DNA of 64,000 bases from Formosa sediminum (GTDB lineage Bacteria; Bacteroidota; Bacteroidia; Flavobacteriales; Flavobacteriaceae): contig NZ_CP041637.1 in NCBI RefSeq assembly GCF_007197735.1, forward strand, positions 868,001 through 932,000, read 5' to 3'. Positions 63,589 through 64,000 of this stretch are shown here, piece by piece (within the stretch, counting starts at the first letter, position 1; each line of letters begins with the position of its first letter). The notes beneath the pieces were generated by a model. That model ran no database searches. It was not told the origin of the DNA and worked only from the letters and a program-made list of their open reading frames with translations. Both the position numbers and the translations under genes were made by a program.

Positions 63589-63999
63589 ATGGTATATTTT
63601 AATTATGAAACCGATTTTGAATTAGTCAATGAAGATGTGTTAGCTAATTGGATAAATACGACTATTGTTAAAGAAGGTTGTAAAGAAGGTGAAATTAATT
63701 ATATTTTTTGTGATGATGAGTATCTACATAAATTAAATGTGGAGTTTTTAGATCATGATACGCTTACTGATGTGATTAGTTTTGATTATTGTGTTGGTAA
63801 AGAAATTCATGGAGATATTTATATTTCTATAGAACGTGTAAAAGATAATGCAATTGATTTTAAAAATGACTTTATAGACGAATTACACCGTGTTATTATT
63901 CACGGAATATTGCATTATTGCGGTTATAAAGACAAGTCAGAATCAGATGCTACACTCATGAGGAGCAAAGAAGATTATTACCTTTCTATTCTACAATAG
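63589..63999 (+). CDS. ybeY: YbeY endoribonuclease / rRNA maturation factor
   Basis: A 136-residue metal-dependent RNase involved in 16S rRNA 3' maturation and ribosome quality control. The metal motif is HGILHYCGYKD: His105 and His109 are in place, but the third ligand position, His in the usual HxxxHxxxxxH, is Asp115. NxxFLDHDTLTDVISFDY is also typical. A Lys-Asp pair at this site is, to my knowledge, frequent in Bacteroidota YbeY. The gene starts 2 bp after the DUF4175 gene, so the pair is probably co-transcribed. Confidence 0.93.
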   Translation: MVYFNYETDFELVNEDVLANWINTTIVKEGCKEGEINYIFCDDEYLHKLNVEFLDHDTLTDVISFDYCVGKEIHGDIYISIERVKDNAIDFKNDFIDELHRVIIHGILHYCGYKDKSESDATLMRSKEDYYLSILQ

Positions 64000-64000
64000 T

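Overview
The window is an AT-rich chromosomal segment from a member of the Bacteroidota, most likely a marine or environmental Flavobacteriaceae. The evidence is a FecI/FecR/SusC-type sigma, anti-sigma and TonB-receptor set, a type IX secretion (T9SS) sorting domain, flavobacterial families (DUF5916, DUF4175, GIN/DUF2807, YHYH), and many promoters of the Bacteroidota form TAnnTTTG. No species is assigned. No phage, transposase, integrase, CRISPR array or rRNA gene was seen. The window looks like stable core chromosome with a few accessory genes.

Layout. 1-2491 (minus): sigma factor, anti-sigma factor and the 5' end of a SusC/TonB-dependent receptor. 2952-5198: outer-membrane DUF5916 protein. 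5359-8486: periplasmic catalase plus exported ankyrin protein, divergent from an OxyR-type regulator. 8494-13400 (minus): an SDR protein, a DUF885 lipoprotein, an unknown membrane-anchored protein and a YHYH lipoprotein. 13718-15177: ArsR regulator and a metal permease, each preceded by the same inverted-repeat operator. 15276-18267: tRNA(CAT), rbfA, a LolC/E-like permease and a dus gene. 18416-21283: a stand-alone carboxypeptidase-regulatory-like protein and a full outer-membrane receptor that share an N-terminal domain. 21453-23249: lepA.

23499-30690 is a glycogen/alpha-glucan cluster: glgA, glgC, glgB and a GH31 alpha-glucosidase. 30770-37176 holds a cation/proton antiporter, an MBL-fold hydrolase, a subtilase lipoprotein and an M1 aminopeptidase lipoprotein. 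37267-41333 is a probable operon for NAD salvage (pncB, pncA) followed by rnpA and a C-terminal processing protease. 41330-43126 (minus) carries a GNAT enzyme, a CDF metal exporter and rpiB. 43842-51434 has rnr, a GIN-domain protein, a LysE-type exporter, tRNA-Cys, folB, glnS and a lipoate ligase.

51507-54202 encodes a two-component system followed by a small secreted repeat protein. 54267-56313 (minus) carries a Sel1-repeat lipoprotein, a YbjQ-family protein and an SPFH-domain membrane protein. 56610-63999 has a T9SS-secreted metallopeptidase, gltX, a very large DUF4175 membrane protein and ybeY.

Most of the content is ordinary. The clearest less-described signals are regulatory: a duplicated AACATATGC-N8-GCATATGTT operator in the ArsR/permease locus, a pair of palindromes 30 bp apart between the catalase and OxyR genes, and a foldable leader before the GH31 gene. 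The protein-level oddities are a three-repeat secreted protein beside the two-component system, an SDR without its catalytic tyrosine, and a receptor N-domain encoded as a separate gene. I did not find a convincing wholly new defence or mobile system.
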